From positions 1 to 12,817 of the forward strand of contig CAZXWI010000044.1 of the NCBI GenBank assembly GCA_964644555.1: a DNA stretch of 12,817 bases, read 5' to 3'. Below, one piece after another: positions 8,596 to 12,817 of the stretch (its first letter is position 1; each line of letters starts with the position of its first letter). Both the position numbers and the translations under genes were made by a program. The stretch is from RUG14186 sp964644555 (GTDB lineage Bacteria > Bacillota > Clostridia > Eubacteriales > Anaerofustaceae). The notes under the pieces were generated by a model. That model saw nothing but the letters and a program-made list of their open reading frames with translations, was not told the origin of the DNA and searched no databases.

Positions 8596-9245
8596 TAAAA
8601 ATAGCTCCGTCAATATTATCAGCGGATTTTACCGATTTAAAAAGCGACTTTAAAAGGTTGGAAGATGCCGGTGTGGAAATATTCCATATGGATATAATGG
8701 ACGGTAATTTTGTTCCAAATATTACATTCGGTTCATCTCAATTAAAGCAAATGCGCAAATTGACAAATGCATTCTTTGATACGCATTTGATGATAACGAA
8801 TCCGGATTTAATGGCAAAGGATTTTGCCGAAGCGGGCAGCGATTTGATTTGCGTACATTGTGAAGCTTGCACACATTTGCAAAGAACTCTTGCATATGTT
8901 AAGAGCTTGGGAGTAAAGGTGGGAGTTGCGCTGAATCCGGCAACACCGCTTTGCAATGTGGAATACGTGCTGAATGACATTGATATGCTGATGCTTATGA
9001 CGGTAAATCCGGGCTTCGGCGGGCAGAAATACATTAAAGCAATGACCGAAAAAATAAAGAGAGCAAAGCAGTTAATAGGTGATAGAGATATAATCCTCGA
9101 AGTGGACGGAGGAGTGAACTTGGATACTTTCCCCGAAATTTACAGCGCAGGTGCTGATTGGGCAGTGTCCGGATCTTATGTGTTTAACGGTGATATAAAA
9201 GAAAATATCGATAATTTATACAAAAAAATCAACGGAGGTAATTGA
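8592..9245 (+). CDS. rpe: Ribulose-phosphate 3-epimerase
   Basis: Rpe interconverts ribulose 5-phosphate and xylulose 5-phosphate in the non-oxidative pentose phosphate pathway. It is a 217-residue TIM barrel of normal length. Landmarks are IAPSILSADF (4-13), FHMDIMDGNFVPNITFG (31-47), DTHLMI (63-68), VNPGFGGQKYI (138-148), LEVDGGV (169-175) and AGADWAVSGSYVF (187-199). The expected metal and catalytic set is complete: H32, D34, H65, D172. Although the frame is open further upstream, ATG 8592 is chosen because the barrel's first strand starts at residue 2, AAAAGGG lies just upstream (8577-8583) and it forms a 4-nt ATGA overlap with queG. In many Firmicutes rpe follows rsgA; that pairing is not seen here. 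Confidence 0.97.
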   Translation: MIKIAPSILSADFTDLKSDFKRLEDAGVEIFHMDIMDGNFVPNITFGSSQLKQMRKLTNAFFDTHLMITNPDLMAKDFAEAGSDLICVHCEACTHLQRTLAYVKSLGVKVGVALNPATPLCNVEYVLNDIDMLMLMTVNPGFGGQKYIKAMTEKIKRAKQLIGDRDIILEVDGGVNLDTFPEIYSAGADWAVSGSYVFNGDIKENIDNLYKKINGGN

Positions 9246-9246
9246 T

Positions 9247-9432
9247 ATGTGCGAATCAACAGCTTATTTTAAAACGAACGATGGCTTGGAGAAAATCATG
9301 GAAAATGTTGTATTTATCCAGCCCGAAAAAAACGGTGTATTCATTGAAGATATTTTGGGAGAACAAAAATTGGTGGAAGGATATTTGAGCGAAATCAAAC
9401 TTCTGGATCACAAAATCATCATAGCAAAATAA
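9247..9432 (+). CDS. CooT-like small protein (probable nickel-binding)
   Basis: This 61-residue protein begins MCESTAYF and resembles the CooT family, whose founder in Rhodospirillum rubrum binds nickel and assists CO dehydrogenase maturation. Family features seen are Cys2 right after the start, a short all-beta pattern, VVFIQPEKNGVFIEDILGE (21-39) and a conserved EGYLSEIKLLDHKIII end (44-59). In CooT the N-terminal cysteine is needed for nickel binding in a homodimer. The ATG follows the rpe stop by 1 nt and has a near-perfect GGAGG at 9234-9238 with an 8-nt gap, so it is the last gene of the long run and probably well translated. No CO dehydrogenase or other nickel enzyme gene is in view. 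The family match is good; the function here is inferred from the family. Confidence 0.8.
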   Translation: MCESTAYFKTNDGLEKIMENVVFIQPEKNGVFIEDILGEQKLVEGYLSEIKLLDHKIIIAK

Positions 9433-9441
9433 ATGAATATT

Positions 9442-9482
9442 AATCCTCCTTTCGGAAAAGCTAAACCAAAGGAGGATTTTTT
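9442..9482 (+). terminator. Hairpin with U-run; terminator that also covers the next gene's Shine-Dalgarno
   Basis: A perfect 11-bp inverted repeat, AATCCTCCTTT (9442-9452) and AAAGGAGGATT (9468-9478), encloses a 15-nt loop in which GG (9454-9455) and CC (9466-9467) could extend the stem past a bulged C. The run of T at 9477-9482 makes it look like a Rho-independent terminator for the ten-gene run. The 3' arm also contains AAAGGAGG, the Shine-Dalgarno of the gene starting at 9483, so any read-through RNA would hide that site. Both roles are inferred from the sequence. Confidence 0.75.
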
Positions 9483-10196
9483 ATGTTTGAAGATATAATT
9501 ACAACTTCGTTGGCATCTGTGTTTTCCATAATCACTTTACTTTTATTGACAAAATTAATGGGCAAACGCCAAATATCGCAAATGAGCATGTTTGATTACA
9601 TTAACGGAATTACAATAGGCTCTATTGCCGCAGAAATGGCAACATCATCGAAAAATGAATGGTTGAAATTTGTTGTGGGAATGCTTATATATGCTCTGGT
9701 TGCAGTTTTTATTTCGTGGATTTCCTGTAAATCACTTCCGTTAAGACGGTTTTTCATAGGCAGAGCAGAAGTGCTATACGATGATGGAAAAATATACGAA
9801 AAAAACTTAGCGCATGCAAAACTCGATATAAATGAATTTTTATCACTTGCACGAAATGCAGGATATTTTGATTTGTCGGAAATATCCTACAGCGTACTCG
9901 AATCAAACGGACAAATAAGTTTCAAGCCGGCGGATTCGGCTAGGCCGATAACAGCCGAAGATTTGAAAATTACTCCCCCAAAAAGTATTCGATATTCCGC
10001 AAATATTATCATGGACGGAGAAATAATGCATGATAACTTGCAAAACATAGGCAAAAATATCGATTGGCTCAATAAGAAATTACATGAAGCAAAAGTATCC
10101 GATTTAAAAAATGTCTTTTTGGCTACCTGCGATGATAAGGGTGAATTCCGAATTTACGAAAAGTGCGGAGAAATGAAAAAAGATATTTGGATATAG
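9483..10196 (+). CDS. DUF421 (YetF/YcaP-like) membrane protein
   Basis: The protein has 237 residues, matching Bacillus YetF-type proteins (about 230). Three hydrophobic helices come first (about 7-26, 38-54, 62-83), separated by the family signature GKRQISQMSMFDYINGI (27-43). A soluble, probably cytoplasmic domain follows, with RRFFIGRAEVLYDDGKI (88-104), LDINEFLSLARNAGYFDLSE (114-133), YSVLESNGQISF (136-147) and IIMDGEI (175-181). This is the DUF421 pattern. Biochemical function is unknown; some spore formers carry paralogues linked to spore heat resistance. The ATG has AAGGAGG at 9469-9475, which lies inside the hairpin at 9442-9482. I see no convincing promoter between this gene and the one before. 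It faces rsmI convergently across a 260-nt gap. Confidence 0.88.
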   Translation: MFEDIITTSLASVFSIITLLLLTKLMGKRQISQMSMFDYINGITIGSIAAEMATSSKNEWLKFVVGMLIYALVAVFISWISCKSLPLRRFFIGRAEVLYDDGKIYEKNLAHAKLDINEFLSLARNAGYFDLSEISYSVLESNGQISFKPADSARPITAEDLKITPPKSIRYSANIIMDGEIMHDNLQNIGKNIDWLNKKLHEAKVSDLKNVFLATCDDKGEFRIYEKCGEMKKDIWI

Positions 10197-10243
10197 TCGA
10201 ATTAGGGAAAATAAAAAGCATTTCATAAGTAAAATCTTATAAC

Positions 10244-10283
10244 AAAAAACTAAATATGAAGGCCCCTACTAAGGTGCCTTCAT
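10244..10283 (-). terminator. Hairpin 1 of the convergent gap, candidate minus-strand terminator
   Basis: ATGAAGGC (10256-10263) pairs with GCCTTCAT (10276-10283); past one mismatch, CC (10265-10266) pairs with GG (10273-10274) around a 6-nt loop. Read on the minus strand, the hairpin is followed by ATTTAG and then a run of six T (10249 to 10244). It could therefore end transcripts from rsmI, although it lies about 170 nt beyond the rsmI stop and the T-run is set back by six bases. On the plus strand it is followed by A-rich sequence and would not terminate. Confidence 0.45.
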
Positions 10284-10294
10284 GATAAAGATAA

Positions 10295-10361
10295 AAAAGA
10301 CGATGAAGTTTTAGTCCTCGGCTTTGTGTTTAGAGCCGAAATGTGAAATTTTTTGTCTTTT
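10295..10361 (+). other. Hairpin 2 of the convergent gap, possible structured RNA
   Basis: TCGGCT (10318-10323) pairs with AGCCGA (10334-10339) around a 10-nt loop. Outside it, AAAAGAC (10295-10301) can pair with GTCTTTT (10355-10361), giving a longer stem with a large internal loop. A T-run at 10349-10354 lies between the two 3' arms. It could be a second, weaker terminator for the DUF421 gene or part of a small RNA. I recognise no known RNA family. The stretch 10197-10456 has no credible coding sequence, and 10404-10456 shows nothing but AT-rich sequence. Confidence 0.35.
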
Positions 10362-10369
10362 CTCTGACG

Positions 10370-10403
10370 AACGGCACTGGGAAAGGTGCCGTTTATTGGT
10401 TTT
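10370..10403 (+). terminator. Hairpin 3 of the convergent gap, plus-strand terminator
   Basis: AACGGCAC (10370-10377) and GTGCCGTT (10386-10393) form a perfect, GC-rich 8-bp stem with an 8-nt loop, followed by the T-rich tail TATTGGTTTT ending at 10403. The tail is interrupted by GG, so efficiency is uncertain. This is the best candidate for the end of plus-strand transcripts from the DUF421 gene, 175 nt beyond its stop. On the minus strand no T-run follows it. Confidence 0.6.
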
Positions 10404-10456
10404 ATGGAATTATTATAAATGTTTGTTTTAATTTTAACTTTGCAAATTCAAACTCG

Positions 10457-11296
10457 TTACTTATCTTCTTTTATCATAAATTTGTTGTATAATTCTTTCT
10501 TTGGAATATCGGTTTGTTTTGATATTATTTTTAAGGCTTCGTTTTTTGTATTGCCTTCTGAGATAAGCTGAGTAAACATTTCTTCAATATTTATTTCATC
10601 ATTTGAATTCTCATTTTGCGAATATGCGTTTATTACGATGGTAAATTCACCTTTCGGTTCTTTGGGGAGCTGAGATAGTATCTCTTCGGCATTACCGTAA
10701 AAGGATTCTTCGTGTAGCTTGGTAAGCTCTTTGTTAACGCATAATTCAACATTCGGATTTATTTTATCGATTTCGCCGAGAAGCTTTATGAGCTCATGAG
10801 GTGATGCATACGAAATTACGGGAACATCGTAATACAAATATTTTTTTAAAAGAGCCTCACGCTCTGTTTTATGCTTCGGGAAAAATCCTATGAAGATAAA
10901 CTTTTCGGTTGAAAAACCGCTTTTTATAATTGAGGGCAAAGCTGCATTTGCTCCGGGAAGCACACAAAAAGAAATATCGTTTTCAATGATTTTTCTTACC
11001 AATATATGGCCCGGGTCTGATATAAGGGGATTGCCTGCGTCCGAAATAAGAGCAGCACTTTCGCCCGAACGAAGCCTGTCGATTATATCATCGCAGGTTT
11101 TGCTTTCGTTGAACTTATGATAGCTTATCAATGGCTTTGAGATTTCAAAGTGGGATAACAGCTTCATGCTTTGGCGAGTATCTTCGCACAAAATAAAATC
11201 CACATTTTTTAGGCACTCCAAAGCCCTTAATGTTATATCGTTTAAGTTTCCTATAGGTGTTGATACAATGTATAAAGAATATTTTCGTTCGTCCAT
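10457..11296 (-). CDS. rsmI: 16S rRNA (cytidine-1402-2'-O)-methyltransferase RsmI
   Basis: RsmI is a SAM-dependent tetrapyrrole-methylase-fold enzyme that methylates the ribose of C1402 in the decoding centre of 16S rRNA. The 279 residues fit the family. Visible blocks: LYIVSTPIGNLNDITLRAL (8-26), CEDTRQS (37-43), SYHKFNE (58-64), ALISDAGNPLISDPG (82-96), LPGANA (113-118), FIGFFPK (135-141), NKELTKLHEE (188-197), PKGEFTIVI (214-222), and a small C-terminal helical domain (about 235-279). The usual YESPHR block reads YASPHE (163-168). The frame is open 10 codons further (ATG at 11326), but conservation starts just after ATG 11296. Neither ATG has a Shine-Dalgarno. A consensus extended -10 ends 6 nt before ATG 11296, so the mRNA may be leaderless. 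It is divergent from cobT and convergent with the DUF421 gene. Confidence 0.95.
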   Translation of the reverse strand: MDERKYSLYIVSTPIGNLNDITLRALECLKNVDFILCEDTRQSMKLLSHFEISKPLISYHKFNESKTCDDIIDRLRSGESAALISDAGNPLISDPGHILVRKIIENDISFCVLPGANAALPSIIKSGFSTEKFIFIGFFPKHKTEREALLKKYLYYDVPVISYASPHELIKLLGEIDKINPNVELCVNKELTKLHEESFYGNAEEILSQLPKEPKGEFTIVINAYSQNENSNDEINIEEMFTQLISEGNTKNEALKIISKQTDIPKKELYNKFMIKEDK

Positions 11297-11302
11297 TTTA
11301 TA

Positions 11303-11311
11303 ATTATAACA
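11303..11311 (-). promoter_or_regulatory. Extended -10 promoter for rsmI
   Basis: On the minus strand, TGTTATAAT (11311 to 11303) is a TGn extended -10 joined to a perfect TATAAT. No good -35 is seen (ACCAAA at the 17-nt position), which is usual for extended -10 promoters. The expected start of transcription, 7 nt past the last T, is 11296, the A of the rsmI ATG. This is a motif match; the start site is inferred. Confidence 0.6.
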
Positions 11312-11319
11312 TATTTTTA

Positions 11320-11346
11320 TTGACATTTGGTGTCTTTTTATATATA
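11320..11346 (+). promoter_or_regulatory. Promoter for the cobalamin riboswitch and cobT
   Basis: A perfect TTGACA (11320-11325) and a perfect TATAAT (11341-11346) are separated by 15 nt, slightly shorter than the preferred 17. The expected start near 11353 leaves about 16 nt before the aptamer's first stem at 11369, a normal layout for a riboswitch leader. The -35 lies within 20 nt of the rsmI -10 on the opposite strand, so the two divergent promoters are nearly on top of each other. Confidence 0.65.
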
Positions 11347-11368
11347 ATGATTGTAATATATTTTACTG

Positions 11369-11512
11369 TTTAGGTGTCCGAAAGGAAGAATAGGGAATCA
11401 GGTTCAACTCCTGAACGCACCCGGCGCTGTATTACCGAGCGTTCATACAATTGCCACCTTAATTGGGAAGGCGTATGAATGCGATGAAGTTAAGTCAGAA
11501 GACCTGCCTAAA
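11369..11512 (+). promoter_or_regulatory. Cobalamin riboswitch aptamer
   Basis: Closing stem P1 is TTTAGG (11369-11374) with CCTAAA (11507-11512). In between are the family's conserved pieces: a GAAA-capped hairpin (TCCGAAAGGA, 11377-11386), the AATAGGGAATC block, TCAGG/CCTGA (11398-11402 with 11410-11414) around the TTCAACT loop, CCCGGCGCTGTA, a peripheral arm CGTTCATAC (11440-11448) with GTATGAATG (11473-11481) carrying GCCAC and GGGAAGGC, and the B12 box AGTCAGAAGACCTGCC (11494 onward). This layout, with a long peripheral arm, suggests the adenosylcobalamin-type class. It precedes cobT, a cobamide synthesis gene that such switches usually repress when cobalamin is plentiful. The aptamer identity is firm; the exact ligand form is inferred. 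Confidence 0.95.
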
Positions 11513-11539
11513 TCAGAAGACACTTGTAAGTAAAGGTAA

Positions 11540-11573
11540 AGCTTGCGGATTTATTCCGTGAGCTAATTTTTTT
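11540..11573 (+). terminator. Intrinsic terminator of the riboswitch expression platform
   Basis: AGCTTGCGGA (11540-11549) pairs over 10 bp with TCCGTGAGCT (11555-11564), including two G-U pairs, around a 5-nt loop. AA and then seven T (11567-11573) follow. It lies between the aptamer and the cobT Shine-Dalgarno (AAGGAG, 11574-11579), so control is probably by premature termination. A competing hairpin, TTGTAAG (11524-11530) with CTTGCGG (11542-11548), would use up the terminator's 5' arm and could be the antiterminator. Confidence 0.82.
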
Positions 11574-11588
11574 AAGGAGAGTAAAACA

Positions 11589-12683
11589 ATGAACGAACTC
11601 AAACAGAAAGTAAATGACTACATTAAAGGAATTGAACCCTCAAACAAAGAAGCCTTTAAACAAGCTCAGGAAACAAGCATGAATTTATTGAAAATTCCGA
11701 TGAGCCTCGGTAAAGTAGAGGAAGTCGGTTTCAAGCTTGCCGCCATATCGGGAGAAGTTATAGGCGATTATGAGAAAAAATGCATTATCATCATGAGTGC
11801 CGACAACGGAATTACAGCTAAAGGTGTTTCATCAGCACCGAAATCTGTTACAAAAACAATGACAGAATGTTTCACCAAAAATGTTACAGGCGTAGGCGTT
11901 GTATCCAGTGCATATGGCAACGATTTGATTGTTTACGATATCGGTAACGAGCAGGATATAGAAGATCCGTTGGTAATCAACAAAAAATTAATGCGTGGTA
12001 CAGACGATTTTTCGGAAGGTCCTGCAATGTCATATGAAACAGCGCTCAAAGGCATTTTGGTAGGTATAGAAGCAGTAAAAGATGCCATTGATAAAGGCTA
12101 CAAAGTAATCGGTACAGGCGAAATGGGCATTGGTAACACATCGAGCAGCACAGCCGTTATTTGCGCATTATCTGGCTGCGATGTTGCAAGTGCAGTAGGA
12201 AAAGGCACAGGTATGGTTGACGAAGAATCATATAACAACAAAGTAAACCTTATCAAGCACGCAATCGAATTAAATAAACCCAATGCCGAAGATCCTATCG
12301 ATGTTTTGGCTAAAGTAGGCGGATTGGATCTTGCAGGTCTTGTAGGTATATTCATCGGATGCGCTTACTACAAAGTACCTGTTGTAATCGACGGATATAT
12401 TTCTTCTGCAGCATTCTATATTGCATACAGACTCAATAACTTGGTAAAAGAATATGCCATTGAATCACACAAAACAATGGAACCCGGTTATGCTGTTGTA
12501 TCCAAGGAAATCGGCTTGAATCCTATGTTTGATATGGATATGCGTCTTGGGGAAGGAAGCGGTTGTCCGTTTACATTCTTTACTATAGACTGTGCACAGT
12601 CGATGTTCAAAAACATGTATACTTTCGAGCAAGGTATGTGCAGCACGGAATATACCGACAAAATCAACGATTTATCTTTCTAA
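11589..12683 (+). CDS. cobT: Nicotinate-nucleotide--dimethylbenzimidazole phosphoribosyltransferase
   Basis: CobT activates the lower-ligand base of cobamides by swapping it for nicotinate on nicotinate mononucleotide, giving an alpha-riboside phosphate for nucleotide-loop assembly. It has 364 residues (family about 350). Blocks visible: KIPMSLGKVEE (35-45, where many homologues read KPPGSLG), SADNGITAKGVSSAPKSVT (70-88), MRGTDDFSEGPAMS (135-148), GTGEMGIGNTSSST (175-188), VGKGTGM (203-209), GGLDLAGLVG (244-253), VIDGYISSAA (266-275), HKTMEPGY (294-301) and LNPMFDMDMRLGEGSG (310-325), where E322 should be the catalytic base. The ATG has AAGGAG at 11574-11579, 9 nt away. Expression is controlled by the cobalamin riboswitch upstream. 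It is followed by its own terminator, so it is a single-gene unit. Other cobamide genes are not in the window, and the lower ligand used cannot be told from sequence alone. Confidence 0.96.
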   Translation: MNELKQKVNDYIKGIEPSNKEAFKQAQETSMNLLKIPMSLGKVEEVGFKLAAISGEVIGDYEKKCIIIMSADNGITAKGVSSAPKSVTKTMTECFTKNVTGVGVVSSAYGNDLIVYDIGNEQDIEDPLVINKKLMRGTDDFSEGPAMSYETALKGILVGIEAVKDAIDKGYKVIGTGEMGIGNTSSSTAVICALSGCDVASAVGKGTGMVDEESYNNKVNLIKHAIELNKPNAEDPIDVLAKVGGLDLAGLVGIFIGCAYYKVPVVIDGYISSAAFYIAYRLNNLVKEYAIESHKTMEPGYAVVSKEIGLNPMFDMDMRLGEGSGCPFTFFTIDCAQSMFKNMYTFEQGMCSTEYTDKINDLSF

Positions 12684-12707
12684 AACAATACTGTGAATGC
12701 TTAATAG

Positions 12708-12737
12708 ATACGGCAGCTTAAATGCTGTCGTATTTTT
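12708..12737 (+). terminator. Rho-independent terminator after cobT
   Basis: ATACGGCAGC (12708-12717) pairs with GCTGTCGTAT (12724-12733) over 10 bp with one G-U pair and a 6-nt loop TTAAAT. Four T follow (12734-12737), then ATT. It lies 24 nt after the cobT stop and is a textbook terminator. Confidence 0.93.
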
Positions 12738-12781
12738 ATTAAAAACAATTAGTAATTTCATTTATATCTTTTGTTGCAGTG

Positions 12782-12810
12782 TTGAAAAACGCTTTTAAAT
12801 TAGTTATAAT
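12782..12810 (+). promoter_or_regulatory. Near-consensus promoter for a gene right of the window
   Basis: TTGAAA (12782-12787) and TATAAT (12805-12810) are separated by exactly 17 nt, in AT-rich sequence just after the cobT terminator. It should start transcription at about 12817, the last base of the window. The gene it serves is not visible. Confidence 0.75.
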
Positions 12811-12817
12811 TAATAAG

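Noticed and set aside
10215..10243. Promoter ending in TATAAC (10238-10243) for a small RNA in the convergent gap
   Set aside because: No -35 resembling TTGACA at 16-18 nt spacing (AAAGCA or AAGCAT), so support is too weak.
10256..10285. Nine-codon open frame (MKAPTKVPS) formed by hairpin 1
   Set aside because: No Shine-Dalgarno, and the sequence is fully explained by the inverted repeat; probably chance.
10890..11120. 76-codon plus-strand frame inside rsmI
   Set aside because: Opposite the conserved SAM-binding core of rsmI, with no ribosome binding site or family resemblance.
11432..11539. TTACC (11432-11436) complementary to GGTAA (11535-11539) as the riboswitch kissing loop
   Set aside because: TTACC is not in the loop that corresponds to L5 (TTCAACT, 11403-11409), and a 5-nt match in AT-rich RNA is easily chance.
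12098..12355. 85-codon minus-strand frame inside cobT
   Set aside because: Opposite conserved cobT blocks, with no start context; a shadow frame.
1..12817. Mobile elements, CRISPR arrays, tRNA or rRNA genes, toxin-antitoxin or defence genes
   Set aside because: I looked on both strands for transposase-like frames, regularly spaced repeats and conserved RNA signatures and saw none; every large open frame is accounted for by a chromosomal gene or its shadow.

Overview
The window is AT-rich, densely packed bacterial chromosome from a Gram-positive, probably a strict anaerobe of the Clostridia. The grounds are the low GC by eye, strong GGAGG-type ribosome binding sites, Rho-independent terminators, genes of clostridial type (a compact QueG, a CooT-like protein, a DUF421 membrane protein) and a cobalamin riboswitch in front of cobT. 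No species can be named from this. I see no mobile element, CRISPR array, rRNA or tRNA, and nothing that looks recently acquired.

Region 1 (2-9432, all +) is one very tight run of ten genes: yigZ-type protein (5' end cut by the window), ruvA, ruvB, queA, a class I aminotransferase, polA, coaE, queG, rpe and a CooT-like protein. Neighbours abut, overlap or are at most 14 nt apart, so the run is almost certainly co-transcribed, with translational coupling at several junctions. It mixes recombination and repair (RuvAB, Pol I), two queuosine steps on tRNA (QueA makes epoxyqueuosine, QueG reduces it), CoA synthesis (CoaE), the pentose phosphate pathway (Rpe), amino-acid transamination and a probable nickel-binding protein.

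Region 2 (9433-10456) starts with a hairpin that looks like a terminator but whose 3' arm contains the Shine-Dalgarno of the next gene, a DUF421/YetF-like membrane protein (9483-10196). A 260-nt gap follows, between convergent genes, with three hairpins that probably end transcription from both sides; a small structured RNA there is possible but unproven.

Region 3 (10457-11588) holds rsmI (16S rRNA 2'-O-methyltransferase) on the minus strand. It has an extended -10 promoter placed so that the mRNA would begin at or very near the ATG, and it has no Shine-Dalgarno. Divergent from it are a promoter, a complete cobalamin riboswitch aptamer and an intrinsic terminator that precede cobT.

Region 4 (11589-12817) is cobT (lower-ligand activation in cobamide synthesis), a clean terminator, and at the right edge a near-consensus promoter (TTGAAA, 17 nt, TATAAT) for a gene outside the window.

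I found no wholly new system. The most interesting signals are regulatory: the hairpin over the DUF421 gene's ribosome binding site, the apparently leaderless rsmI, the overlapping alternative folds after the cobalamin aptamer, and a CooT-like gene in a housekeeping operon with no CO dehydrogenase gene in view.
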